A stretch of 64,000 bases of DNA from Nostoc sp. FACHB-892 (lineage in GTDB: Bacteria > Cyanobacteriota > Cyanobacteriia > Cyanobacteriales > Nostocaceae). The DNA is taken from positions 1 to 64,000 of the forward strand of contig NZ_JACJTR010000015.1 in assembly GCF_014698795.1 (NCBI RefSeq), read 5' to 3'. Shown piece after piece: positions 26,077 through 34,948 of this stretch. The notes beneath the pieces were generated by a model. The model was not told the DNA's origin. It saw only the letters and a list, made by a program, of their open reading frames with translations, and made no database searches. The position numbers and the translations under genes were made by a program. The stretch's first letter is position 1, and each line of letters starts with the position of its first letter.

Positions 26077-28221
26077 TTATGGCGTCAAGAAATCTAAATG
26101 GTCTCCGGATTTGGAGAGTAAATCTTTTAGGGTGCCTTGGAGAAGCAACTTGCCTTGATCGAGTAGCACAATCCAGCTAGCACGGTTAATTACTCTAGGA
26201 CGGTGGCTAATCAAAATAGTGGTTTTGCCCTGCCGATAATACAAGAGCCTATCTAAGACTTGCGCTTCGCTCACTGGATCGAGTCCAGCAGTCGATTCAT
26301 CCAAAATTAAGACTGGGGGATCTGTTACTATTGCTCTAGCGATCGCCAGTCTTTGACGTTGCCCTCCAGAAATATTTGCTCCAAATTCACCTAATACAGT
26401 TTGATATTTGTCAGGTAGTTTACTAATAAATTCATCAGCTTCAGCAATTTGACAAGCTTGGACAATTTGCTCAAACGTCGCATGGGGAGAACCTAAGCGG
26501 AAGTTTTCAACAATCGAGCGACTCCAGAAATGGGCCTCTTGAGGAACAAGGATAACTTGCTGCCGGAGGCTATCTAAGGATATATCTTGCAGATTATATA
26601 TGCCAAAGCGAATATTACCAGACTGAGGTTGATATAAACCAGCAATCATTTTAGCGAGGGTACTTTTACCACAACCTGATTTACCAATCAGAGCGATCGC
26701 TTCACCACCAGGAAGTGTGAGGGACAATTCCTCTAGTAACTCCGGTCTGCCGGGGTAGTGAAAGTTGAGATTTGTGGTAATGATGTCTGCATCGCTAGGA
26801 ATTTGAGTAAAAGGCTTTTTAATATCGCCTTGATTTTCCGGAGTGGAATCAATAACTTCTGCTAGACGTTCAGTAGCTGTTTTAACCTGAGTATATTCAT
26901 CTACAAATCCGATGAGCGTCCCAATCAAGGATAGAAAATTATTATTCATAGCGTTAAAGGCAAGCAGTTGACCGATGCTTAATTCCCTGCTGATTACGAG
27001 ACTACTTCCGAACCAAAGCAAGGCAACGCTGCCGATTCTAAAAACTAACCTTGAGAAACTGTTGTTGACAATATCAATTTGAATTGTGCGGAATGTGTGG
27101 TTTGCCAAGCGGCCAAATCGGCTTTGGAATTCTTCCCAAAATTGGGGTACTGCTGCTGTAGTTTTGAGTGTTAATGCACCCTTAAAAGTTTCTACCATAA
27201 CGCCTTGGTTTTGTGCGTCCAAAACCAATACACTACGAACTTTTTGCTGGAGAGTAGGGAAGAAAATAAATGTAGATACCGTCATTGAAACAGCAATAAT
27301 GATGGCAATGAGGGTAAGTTTTCCGCTGTAGAATAGCATGAAGCCTAAAGAAACTACTGCTATAAATAACTCACTTGGTAAACTTACAACAACTTGTGAA
27401 ACTAGCTGGTTAACTTGTTGAATATCTCGAAGCCTGCTGACAATTTCGCCACTGCGACGGGATTCATAATAAATCAGCGGCAATCGCAGAATTTGTCGTC
27501 CAAATTCCAGCACTAACCCTAACTCTAGGCGTTGAGCAAAATGAGCTATCAGGTTATATTGAACTAATTCCAGACTACTGCTAACAACGTACATTACCAC
27601 AACAGCGATCGCTACAGCATTCAGCAGCCTTATATCGCCTCGGATTAGCACTTCATCTGTCAAAATTTGGATCAAAAATGGAGAAGCTAAAGAAAGCAGA
27701 CCGACTATTTGGGCTGAAACCAAAGCCTGCAAGATTATGGCTCGATAGGGCCACACGCGCTTAATAAACCGCTCTAAGCCGCTAATTTTATCGTCGTCTT
27801 GAGTATAAAAGCGAACGGAGTCTGGCTCTAGTACAAGCATCACCCAATTTATCCAACCCTCCATTAACTCCTTTTTCGAGAGATAACGGATGTTTGCAGC
27901 TGGGTCAGCGATCACATATTTACCGCCTTGCCTACCGTACAAAACAACCCAATGGATGCCTCTCCAATGCATAATCGCTGGCAGTGGCAATTCACCTTTG
28001 TCTACCATCTCCAGTGGTGCTTTGACTCCCCGAGCATTAAAACCCAGTGCCTCTGCTCCCCGCTTTAGACCCAGCAATGTAGTCCCTAGTTGCCCGGTGC
28101 CTACAGCCTCACGAGTGTGGTTGAGGGTAAAACTACGTCCGTAATGTTTGGCAATAGTAGCAAGACAAGCAGCTCCGCAGTCTTCTTCACTGTGCTGGCG
28201 AACATTTTTGTATTTCATCAA
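26077..28221 (-). CDS. lanT: Peptidase-containing ABC transporter (C39, double-glycine leader processing)
   Basis: A 714-residue PCAT. The N-terminal C39 protease (residues 1-140) has oxyanion Gln9, catalytic Cys15 (EEDCGAAC) and the His/Asp pair in GIHWVVLYG and VIADPA. It would cut leaders after GG and export the product. Six membrane helices follow (about 165-430), then the ATPase: Walker A LIGKSGCGKSTLAKMI, signature ISGGQRQRLAIARAI, Walker B VLILDESTAGLD. It is complete and without lesions. It lies 246 bp downstream of LanM in the same orientation, and its cognate site is the LAGG motif of the precursor at 32 kb. Confidence 0.94.
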   Translation of the reverse strand: MMKYKNVRQHSEEDCGAACLATIAKHYGRSFTLNHTREAVGTGQLGTTLLGLKRGAEALGFNARGVKAPLEMVDKGELPLPAIMHWRGIHWVVLYGRQGGKYVIADPAANIRYLSKKELMEGWINWVMLVLEPDSVRFYTQDDDKISGLERFIKRVWPYRAIILQALVSAQIVGLLSLASPFLIQILTDEVLIRGDIRLLNAVAIAVVVMYVVSSSLELVQYNLIAHFAQRLELGLVLEFGRQILRLPLIYYESRRSGEIVSRLRDIQQVNQLVSQVVVSLPSELFIAVVSLGFMLFYSGKLTLIAIIIAVSMTVSTFIFFPTLQQKVRSVLVLDAQNQGVMVETFKGALTLKTTAAVPQFWEEFQSRFGRLANHTFRTIQIDIVNNSFSRLVFRIGSVALLWFGSSLVISRELSIGQLLAFNAMNNNFLSLIGTLIGFVDEYTQVKTATERLAEVIDSTPENQGDIKKPFTQIPSDADIITTNLNFHYPGRPELLEELSLTLPGGEAIALIGKSGCGKSTLAKMIAGLYQPQSGNIRFGIYNLQDISLDSLRQQVILVPQEAHFWSRSIVENFRLGSPHATFEQIVQACQIAEADEFISKLPDKYQTVLGEFGANISGGQRQRLAIARAIVTDPPVLILDESTAGLDPVSEAQVLDRLLYYRQGKTTILISHRPRVINRASWIVLLDQGKLLLQGTLKDLLSKSGDHLDFLTP

Positions 28222-28432
28222 AGTCTTAAAACCTTTTTAAGCCCTCGATTAATGGACGAAAATTAACTAAGGGTAGATTAAATGATCGACAAATTATGCT
28301 TTGGAATAGCCCTTAAGGACGTTAAACCCAAAAATTAGGAGCAGTTTTATCAGAAATTGGTTTCAAGTTTTATTTATTTCTATCTAAACTGCAAAAATCT
28401 TTCAGCTAACACATCAATTTATATACTTTTGG

Positions 28433-28458
28433 GAGTGCAGCCCTGAGAAGTTGCACTC
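28433..28458. terminator. Hairpin just after the lanM stop
   Basis: GAGTGCA-N12-TGCACTC, perfect 7-bp arms, starts 8 nt past the end of the LanM frame on the minus strand. It has no U-run, so it is a weak terminator at best. The remainder of 28222-28466 carries no gene. Confidence 0.4.
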
Positions 28459-28466
28459 TCATAATG

Positions 28467-30296
28467 TTATGTTCTTGTACTTATACTGTTCACCTTTGGT
28501 GGTTCCAGCACCAGTACTGAAGGTACGCGTGTTGGCTCTGCCAATCGCAGTAGTCCATAGCCGATACCTGCCAAGCCTGTCATCAACCCAGGAGATTCCA
28601 CACCTAATGGATTCCCACATAGCCAGCCTTGCTTGCTGATGCTATCGAGGATCGCACCTGCAAGGCGGTTCACTTGAGAACGCAACTGCGAATCGCCAAG
28701 AATTTCACTAGCCTGCAACAGCAACTCCAGATTGCCCAAATCGCCATGACATAAGGAGTGGTTGCTACCAAATCCCTCAGCAAGGGTAGTCTTGAGTGCT
28801 GTATCAATCTCGGCTCTGGTCTCGCTGTCATCAAGATGGTGCAGACAACGCAAACGAGCTAGCCCAATTCCTGGCGCACCATTACACCATGCTGTCATAC
28901 AGTGCTGGTGATTATTGGTAGCTGCGTCTGATGTGTCTAATTCCCGTAGGTCTAGCCAATTCGCCTCCTCGGGACAAAAGAGACTACGTTCGTAGGCGAT
29001 CGCATCCAGAGCTGCTGTCCGAAAACGTTCTATATTGGTTAGTGCAGCCAGTTCCAAAAGTGCCCACGCTATTCCGGCTGCGCCATGAGAGAAACCAGTC
29101 AATGGCTCTTTTGCCATTCCTGGTACAACCCAACCAATCCCCTTTTTCATTGACTGAGCACGAGCAATCAGATAATCCCCACATTTAATTGCAACAGCAA
29201 GTATACGCTCAGAGGAAGTGCAACGATATAAGACAAGCAAACTGCTAATACACCCACCTGCACCGCTGAATATGTCAAGTCGTTCATCTTTCTCAATTAG
29301 AGGCAATAGAAGGTCAACACCTGCTTCAGCTTCAGCTAGCAATGCTGGATTATCCCAAAGCACACCTAAATGAGCCAGCGTGTACAGCATTCCGCCCCAA
29401 CCATCAAAGCCACCAATCCAGGTAATAGATGATTGACGACGCTCCCATTGACGGCGCATTGTCGCTAACGTTGTTTGTGCTAATGTGCTACAGCGTGACT
29501 CTTGGGTAATAGCACCCAAATACCCTAAGAATAGCGCCACCCCAGGTAGACCATCGTAAAGGTCTAATCCCAACGGCAACAAAGACCAGTAGCGTTCTTT
29601 CTCGAGTGTCAAGCCGAGCCAGTTGACATTGTTCTCGCTATGAAGCGCTAGAGCTTCCAGCCGCTCTCCAATGACTTGGGCAGCTGAGTACAGTTGCTCA
29701 TAATCTGCAATGGTTTCTAGTTCAGTGAGATGATAGTGGCTTTGCTTTTGATCTACACCTACAAATAGTGTGGTCAGAGAAGCAGAGATAAACCAAAGTT
29801 GGCGTTCCAAATCCTGGTTACTGAGCTGCCGTATATGATTTTTAACAAATTCCAGCCCTGGTTGAGTCAGAATATCGTTAATCTGCTTGTTAGAACTGCT
29901 CCAGATATCGCTTGAGCTAGGGTGAGTCACGAACATGGGAATATCGCCCTGTAAGAGGTCTTCTAGTTCAGCCGGGATGATCTTAACTAGATCGGGGCTA
30001 TTTTCGATTCCGCCCCAAAGGCGATCAAAATAGCGATCGCGCTCAAGTCCGTTACGTAAGACATCAGGATGAAAACTTTCTTCCAGTAGCCGAGCATAAG
30101 TCCGCGTTCCCCGAAGGATGATCCGAACTTCATCTTCAGCAAAGCAGTCCAAAGGTCCTTGCTTTGACAACAATTCATCCCGGTGCTTCAAGAGCAACTG
30201 ATAAATAGCGGTGAATCCGGCAATGAGCGCTTCCGTGTAGTCGAGTAAATTTACTTCTGTGCCGTTAAGATTTGGTCGGTTCTGCCTCCCTGGCAT
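28467..30296 (-). CDS. lanM: LanM lanthipeptide synthetase, C-terminal part (dehydratase end plus cyclase)
   Basis: 609 residues from MPGRQNRPNLNGTEVNLLDY, a block that normally lies inside LanM. Residues 1-190 complete the dehydratase. From about 250 on is the LanC-type cyclase with YDGLPGVALFLGYLG, GFSHGAAGIAWALLELA, and zinc ligands AWCNGAPGIGLARL (Cys near 480) and SLCHGDLGN (Cys-His near 526). The cyclase couples dehydrated Ser/Thr with Cys to form lanthionine rings. The frame is +1 relative to the upstream half, with a 32-bp overlap (30265-30296). The in-frame upstream residues ARERVA continue the LanM consensus up to the CG tract, so this is one gene cut by a frameshift. Confidence 0.9.
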   Translation of the reverse strand: MPGRQNRPNLNGTEVNLLDYTEALIAGFTAIYQLLLKHRDELLSKQGPLDCFAEDEVRIILRGTRTYARLLEESFHPDVLRNGLERDRYFDRLWGGIENSPDLVKIIPAELEDLLQGDIPMFVTHPSSSDIWSSSNKQINDILTQPGLEFVKNHIRQLSNQDLERQLWFISASLTTLFVGVDQKQSHYHLTELETIADYEQLYSAAQVIGERLEALALHSENNVNWLGLTLEKERYWSLLPLGLDLYDGLPGVALFLGYLGAITQESRCSTLAQTTLATMRRQWERRQSSITWIGGFDGWGGMLYTLAHLGVLWDNPALLAEAEAGVDLLLPLIEKDERLDIFSGAGGCISSLLVLYRCTSSERILAVAIKCGDYLIARAQSMKKGIGWVVPGMAKEPLTGFSHGAAGIAWALLELAALTNIERFRTAALDAIAYERSLFCPEEANWLDLRELDTSDAATNNHQHCMTAWCNGAPGIGLARLRCLHHLDDSETRAEIDTALKTTLAEGFGSNHSLCHGDLGNLELLLQASEILGDSQLRSQVNRLAGAILDSISKQGWLCGNPLGVESPGLMTGLAGIGYGLLRLAEPTRVPSVLVLEPPKVNSISTRT

Positions 30297-31728
30297 TGCT
30301 ACCCGTTCGCGCGCGCATTAGTCGCATTTCATCCGTACCCATTCCTTCCCAATAGGGGCGGCGATGTGGGGTTAGTTGGCCTTCTTTTCCACCCAATCCG
30401 CTAATATCAGTACCTTCATATTCTGCATTCGACCAAACACGCTCGGGCAGTAATCCCACCCGCAAAACTGAGTACGCCATCGAATCGAATGCAAATTCAT
30501 CTGCTTCTGCGATATCAATTCCTTTAGGGTTCGGGTGGAAGAGTGATTCCAAGTCAATCAAGACGGGATTTTCACCTGCTGCAATCAAGTTTTCATAGTG
30601 AAAATCTGTTGCTTGTATTGCATATAATAATGCTAGATAACCGCCCTGCCGCTCGTAGAAGCGCTGAATCTCTTCTAAAGAAGTGCAGCCTTGGGCAGCA
30701 ATAAATTCTACCCAACCATAAGTGCCGCGATCTAAGATTTTCAGTGTCCGAAATGGAGGGCGATCGCTTTTCTGGTTAATCCAAGTTAATAGCTCTTGAA
30801 AATGCACATCGACAGCTAGAGACTTTGGCTTATAAACTATCTGAAAGCCAGAACTAAAGTTTGCAACTAGCACTGCTCGTCCGCCCCGGTGCTGATCGCC
30901 TTCACCACCGTTTATTTCTACCAGCAAACCTGCATCATTCTCCGAACTAAAAGTAGCGCGGATAGCCTGCCAATCTGCACACAGGTGATATAAAAACTCC
31001 AGACTAAAATTAACCCAGTGATCGATGCGAATCTTTAATTGACGAGCTAGGACTGGGTACTCGTGGAGGAGGGCAATTGCTACATCTCGCTCTTGCAAAC
31101 GCTGTAAAAAACTTTCAAATCTTTCTTCAGCCGTATCGCCATTGAGAAGTCCTTGCAGACGAGCCACGTTGAGTTCTAGCACCATTGTGCGCTCTAACAT
31201 TGAGAGCAACGACCCTGGTAGATTTTCAAAAAGTACTTCTTCAATGGTGCTGGGATCGTAGGGCAGATCCGAGTACATTGACTCAAGTGCCTGTACCTCC
31301 TCATGCACGCGATCGCAAGCCTGGTTAATAAGCGGTTCAATCACACTTAAAAAACCACCCATTTCGTAATCTTCCAGTATTGTTAGTAAAGGAAGCTGAT
31401 TTGAGCTAGGGGGACGAGAAAAAGCCTGGGCAAGCTCAACTAACCATGTTGGCGGTTCAGATAAGCGATCGCGCACAGCCTCAATTGGCTCCCCAAGGAG
31501 GTAGCGAAATTCATCCTCAGTCATGCCATCTATTGCCAGACGCTGCTCAAAGTAAGAGCTTGTTGTGAATGGGGGTTGCGATCGCCAGCGCTGCATACGT
31601 CGTTCAGCAAGATCGGCATTTACTTCCACATTCGGAATATTGCCTCGGACTGATCGCAACGATGCAAGGCGTTCTTTCAAGGTGAGCGCCTGATACCAGG
31701 CAGACACTTGAAATTCGGGTGAATTCAT
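30265..31728 (-). CDS. lanM: LanM lanthipeptide synthetase, N-terminal part (dehydratase, DUF4135)
   Basis: 487 residues: the dehydratase domain that phosphorylates and eliminates Ser/Thr of the precursor. The kinase-like site is visible: GFQIVYKPKSLAVD near 291-304 (Lys), DFHYENLIAAGENPVLIDLE near 381-400 (His/Asn and metal-binding Asp). After GTDEMRLMRAR the frame runs out of homology and stops at 30265. The break coincides with the CGCGCGCGC tract at 30308-30316; one base fewer or two more would fuse it to the next frame, giving ~1080 residues, the usual LanM length. Start ATG 31728 lies 156 bp after the precursor stop, behind two hairpins. Confidence 0.9.
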   Translation of the reverse strand: MNSPEFQVSAWYQALTLKERLASLRSVRGNIPNVEVNADLAERRMQRWRSQPPFTTSSYFEQRLAIDGMTEDEFRYLLGEPIEAVRDRLSEPPTWLVELAQAFSRPPSSNQLPLLTILEDYEMGGFLSVIEPLINQACDRVHEEVQALESMYSDLPYDPSTIEEVLFENLPGSLLSMLERTMVLELNVARLQGLLNGDTAEERFESFLQRLQERDVAIALLHEYPVLARQLKIRIDHWVNFSLEFLYHLCADWQAIRATFSSENDAGLLVEINGGEGDQHRGGRAVLVANFSSGFQIVYKPKSLAVDVHFQELLTWINQKSDRPPFRTLKILDRGTYGWVEFIAAQGCTSLEEIQRFYERQGGYLALLYAIQATDFHYENLIAAGENPVLIDLESLFHPNPKGIDIAEADEFAFDSMAYSVLRVGLLPERVWSNAEYEGTDISGLGGKEGQLTPHRRPYWEGMGTDEMRLMRARTGSNAREAEPTKS

Positions 31729-31796
31729 AACATTAATGTCCTCTTACAGGACATATCTGCGTGGAGGTTATTCACAACGCACTATCAACGTCAGTG

Positions 31797-31855
31797 GAAG
31801 GGGGTCACTGTGACCCCCTTCTAGCGCACTAATCAACTACGATGATTGGTGCGCT
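31797..31855 (-). terminator. Two tandem hairpins between precursor and lanM (attenuator)
   Basis: Hairpin A (31823-31855): AGCGCACTAATCA / TGATTGGTGCGCT, 13 bp with one G-T pair and a 7-nt loop. Hairpin B (31797-31821): GAAGGGGGTCAC-T-GTGACCCCCTTC, 12-nt complementary arms. Neither has a U-tract. Strong stems between the structural gene and the modification gene are typical of lanthipeptide operons, where they stabilise the short precursor mRNA and let only part of transcription continue into lanM. Hairpin A is reached first by minus-strand transcription. Confidence 0.7.
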
Positions 31856-31884
31856 TAAGTACCTAGACAACCTGCTCTTGTTAC

Positions 31885-32146
31885 TTAGTGGCTGCTATGG
31901 TGTTTGTGTTTCTTGTGTTTCTTGCCATCGGCATTACACATAGAAGTAGTTTTACCAGTCTTACCCCAGCCGCCAGGCTTACACGACGAGGAGCTACCCC
32001 CCCCTCCTGCAAGCGTGCTCATATCTATATCCGACAAGTTCAACCAGTCCAACTGGGGAGTCAGGTAGCAGCGCACGCTGGGAATCGCTCAGGCTCAACC
32101 GATAATCTTCATCTTTCCATGCACGAATGATATCTAAGGAAGACAT
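31885..32146 (-). CDS. lanA: Class II lanthipeptide precursor, frame broken between leader and core
   Basis: ATG 32146 follows AAGGAG-TATATC, an ideal ribosome-binding site. The first frame gives MSSLDIIRAWKDEDYRLSLS then DSQRALLPDSPVGLVEL, the mersacidin/lichenicidin-type leader common in cyanobacteria, but it runs on to TAG at 31994 (50 residues). In the +1 frame, SDIDMSTLAGG follows at exactly the expected place, then the core GGSSSSCKPGGWGKTGKTTS and MCNADGKKHKKHKHHSSH, stop at 31885. The junction is near 32034-32040 (GAACTTGTCGG); removing one base restores VELSDIDMSTLAGG. The core has two Cys, several Ser/Thr and a Lys/His tail. C39 cleavage is expected after LAGG. Confidence 0.85.
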
Positions 32147-33151
32147 GATATACTCCTTAATTAAGTAATGATGTTGTTGTTGCGTTGTTTCCTGAACTAC
32201 GAAGTAAGTTTTTGGATATTAGGCACAGCAGCACCTGGAGGAGCACTCAAACACTACATCCCAGTGTTTAGAAGTGCTTCTTCCTTCCTCAACAAAAGCT
32301 CTTCTTCTCAACCAAGTGCTTTCTTACTTGGTCTGAAATTGAGAGAATTCATTAAGGTTTTATAGAACCTGAGAGTGCTTTTACATCTCTTTAGTTCTTA
32401 CCTAAGTTCTTACTTCAAATTTCTTGAATACAACTGGATCAATTCGTCGCTTAATAAGAATTTTCTTGCCAAAACCTTCATTTATTGGGCTTGACAGCCT
32501 TTATTAAGCAACCAGGTTTGACCTCCCTTCAGATTAGCAATTACTTATACTCTGATAAAACTTATTTAGTTAAGAAAGATGTATATAAGAAGTTATTAAT
32601 TATAATTTTTGAGTATAAAACTTACGATTAGCTTTTAAGTGTAAATGCTTATATATAATAATATTATGAGTTTTTTAATAAAAAACCTAATATTATTGAA
32701 CTTTGTATAAAGAGCGTATTTTACTAAATCAATATAAACTTTGATATTATTTATACTCGTTATTATTAATATGTATAAATATATTTAATAAAACGATTTT
32801 TGCCAATAGTGAAATTCATCAAGCTTTACAGGCTTTGAAAAAATACTAATTCTTTGGGTATATAAGCTATTCTGATGAATAACCCTTTGATTAAATACAT
32901 CTGCCTACAGACACACACTTTTGCCAGAAATACTCAAATAGCAAGTAAAGCGTTGAGATAATAGGACTTTCAGAGATTAAATTCTCCCAAATAATTATTA
33001 GCTGATTATCTAAGCAATAATGATAATCATTATTTTATAGGATGTTTTATTTTTTGGAAGTCCCTTACTCCTCTTTCCTTGCAGGGAAGCGGCTGTTCTT
33101 GTTAGGTCTGTATTCCATGCAATTAAGAACCGCTATAAAAATCAAAAATTG
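32147..33151. other. 1-kb AT-rich region upstream of the lanthipeptide cluster
   Basis: No credible gene. At 32244-32279 a hairpin with arms AGTGTTT/AAACACT and GCACT/AGTGC lies about 100 bp before the precursor start, so it may be in the 5' untranslated region. Purine-rich GTTGAG(G)AAG repeats follow on the minus strand (32287-32325). From 32560 to 32820 the DNA is extremely AT-rich, as expected for a promoter region. AGCGG(CTG)TTCTT...AAGAACCGCT at 33089-33138 may form a stem behind the aldo/keto reductase gene. Confidence 0.5.
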
Positions 33152-34291
33152 TCAACCCCACAATCTCCTACCTAATTTCCCACTTAATTTTTGGTGAGCA
33201 TCTTCCAATAAAGCTGGAATATCTAACTTTTCTGGACACCGAGGCAAACAGTCACCGCATTCCGTACAGCGATTGGCTTTCATTCCGGGGAACCAGTGAC
33301 CGGCATTTTCAAACATTCCGTAACGATATTGCCCATAATCTTTCATGTCGTATGCTACTACAAGATTACGTAACCGCAATACCTCTGGAATATTGATATT
33401 TTCTGGACAGGGCAAACAAGCATAACATTGGCTACACTTATCAGTTTCCAAAGCAACTTTTTGATGATTTTCTAACCGCTGAAAAACAGAATTTTCTTCT
33501 GATGTTAACTCTCTATCATCGTCAGCAACTTGCAAAGATTCTATTAATTCATCTGGGTTAGCTGGCCCTATACTCAAAGTATTAATACGGCTGTCAGCAA
33601 GTAAAAATCTATAGTTCAAGTCTAGGGGTGAATACGGAAGACACAGGTCTTTTAGAGTTTGGGGTGGTGTGTAGAGGCGTCCCCCTTTATCAGCAGGGGA
33701 AATAATGAAAATGCCCATGTCCTTCTCGGCAGCTAGTTGAATCGCTGGTGCGTGTCGTTGGAAAAAATAGTAATAATGCAGATTGACAAATTCAAAAAAA
33801 TCTGTGTTGATTGCTGCCTGAATTAACTCTAATGGCCCGTGGGTGGAAAAACCAACGTGTCGGACTCGACCATCAGCAACAGCTTCTTCTACGGCTTGCA
33901 TACAGCCATTTTTGGCTTTCACCCATTCTAAATGTTGCCAAGTATTTAAGCCATGAACTGCCAAGCAATCCAAATAATTTAGCTGTAATCGTTCTAGAGA
34001 TTCGTCGATGCACCGACGCATGGTGTCAGCATCTGCTGTGGCTGAGATTTTGGTAGTGATGTAAAGCCTTGTTCGGGGTACTGACAACCCAGCTTTTAGT
34101 GCCCTACCAAGATACTCCTCACTTTTGCCGTAACCCCTGGCAGTTTCTAGATGATTAATTCCTAACGCTAAGGCTTGTTCAATGGTTTGGTGAGCATTTT
34201 CAAAAGAAGCCAGGTAGCGCATTGTTCCCAGAGAAAAAACGGAGAGGCGCAGATTCGTTTTCCCAAAGCGTCGGTATTGCATCTTTAACAA
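33152..34291 (-). CDS. Aldo/keto reductase with C-terminal 4Fe-4S domain
   Basis: A 379-residue protein of the COG1453 type. Residues 1-270 are the AKR barrel: LETARGYGKSEEYLGRAL near 49-66 (catalytic Tyr), TKISATAD (Lys near 82) and LAVHGLNTW. From about 287 two cysteine sets bind Fe-S: CSQCYACLPCP and CTECGDCLPRCPEKLDIP, followed by basic SGKLGRRLWG. Such fusions couple NAD(P)H-type reduction with electron transfer; physiological substrate unknown. Two Met codons lie near the start (residues 1 and 4). The region upstream is a heptamer repeat array, so the promoter must lie within or beyond it. Confidence 0.9.
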   Translation of the reverse strand: MLKMQYRRFGKTNLRLSVFSLGTMRYLASFENAHQTIEQALALGINHLETARGYGKSEEYLGRALKAGLSVPRTRLYITTKISATADADTMRRCIDESLERLQLNYLDCLAVHGLNTWQHLEWVKAKNGCMQAVEEAVADGRVRHVGFSTHGPLELIQAAINTDFFEFVNLHYYYFFQRHAPAIQLAAEKDMGIFIISPADKGGRLYTPPQTLKDLCLPYSPLDLNYRFLLADSRINTLSIGPANPDELIESLQVADDDRELTSEENSVFQRLENHQKVALETDKCSQCYACLPCPENINIPEVLRLRNLVVAYDMKDYGQYRYGMFENAGHWFPGMKANRCTECGDCLPRCPEKLDIPALLEDAHQKLSGKLGRRLWG

Positions 34292-34446
34292 AGAGTTAGG
34301 AGGTAGGGAGTTAGGAGTTAGGAGTTAAAAGTTAGGAGTTGAAAGAAGTAATTCATAACTCTTAACTGCTAGCTTTTTTTGCTTAGGAGTTAGGAGTTGA
34401 AGCAAAATAACTCATAACTCATAACTCCTAACTCATAACTTATAAC
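34292..34446. repeat. STRR heptamer array (TTAGGAG / AACTCCT)
   Basis: About 150 bp made of units such as TTAGGAG, GTTAGGA and, in the second half, CATAACTCCTAACTC, with one short spacer CTAGCTTTTTTTGCTTAGG. The two halves are complementary, so a transcript would fold into a long hairpin between the nuclease and AKR genes. Confidence 0.8.
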
Positions 34447-34450
34447 TTTT

Positions 34451-34948
34451 TTAGCTGTCGTCATTACCAAAGCGCTTAATCAAATCTTCAGGACGGAGAT
34501 TGGAAATAAATTCACGGAAGGCTTGCTGTTCGGCTTCATCTGCATCACGATCAACAGGGATAGAAGCATCAGCAATCACTTCTTCCATTACCCAAATAGG
34601 AGTATTTGTACGCAGGGCAATAGCGATCGCATCGCTAGGACGCGCATCAATTTCTTTTTTGACCTCGCCTTGCTGGACGATTAAGGCTGCATAAAATGTA
34701 TCCTTTTGCAGGGAATGAATAATCACCTTTTCTAGAGTCATGTTCCAAGTCTCTAGAATATTCACAATCAGGTCGTGGGTTAAGGGTCTGGGAGGCTTCT
34801 GATTCTCCAGCGCACCCATAATTGCCCTAGCCTGTTCCTGACCGATGTAAATTGGCAAAGCCCGCCGATCTGAAGAATCTTTCAAAAGGACAATTGGGCT
34901 GCGAGTTATGGCATCTAATGCTATGCCAGCGACTTTCATTTCAATCAT
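34451..34948 (-). CDS. Bifunctional nuclease family protein (DUF151)
   Basis: A 165-residue protein of the BFN/DUF151 family. The domain covers about residues 1-135: IALDAITRSPIVLLKDSSDRR, LPIYIGQEQARAIMGAL, RPLTHDLI and the diagnostic IDARPSDAIAIALRTNTPI (broken here by line). The C-terminal acidic tail (DRDADEAEQQAFREFISNL) is UvrC-related in length and composition. Plant homologues have RNase and DNase activity and bacterial ones are uncharacterised. Highly conserved single gene in cyanobacteria; the genes on either side belong to other pathways. Confidence 0.93.
   Translation of the reverse strand: MIEMKVAGIALDAITRSPIVLLKDSSDRRALPIYIGQEQARAIMGALENQKPPRPLTHDLIVNILETWNMTLEKVIIHSLQKDTFYAALIVQQGEVKKEIDARPSDAIAIALRTNTPIWVMEEVIADASIPVDRDADEAEQQAFREFISNLRPEDLIKRFGNDDS

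Noticed and set aside
32168..32365. 65-codon plus-strand frame opposite the precursor upstream region
   Set aside because: Low-complexity serine/leucine translation, no ribosome-binding site, and it lies over an RNA hairpin and purine repeats of the opposite strand; best explained as chance.
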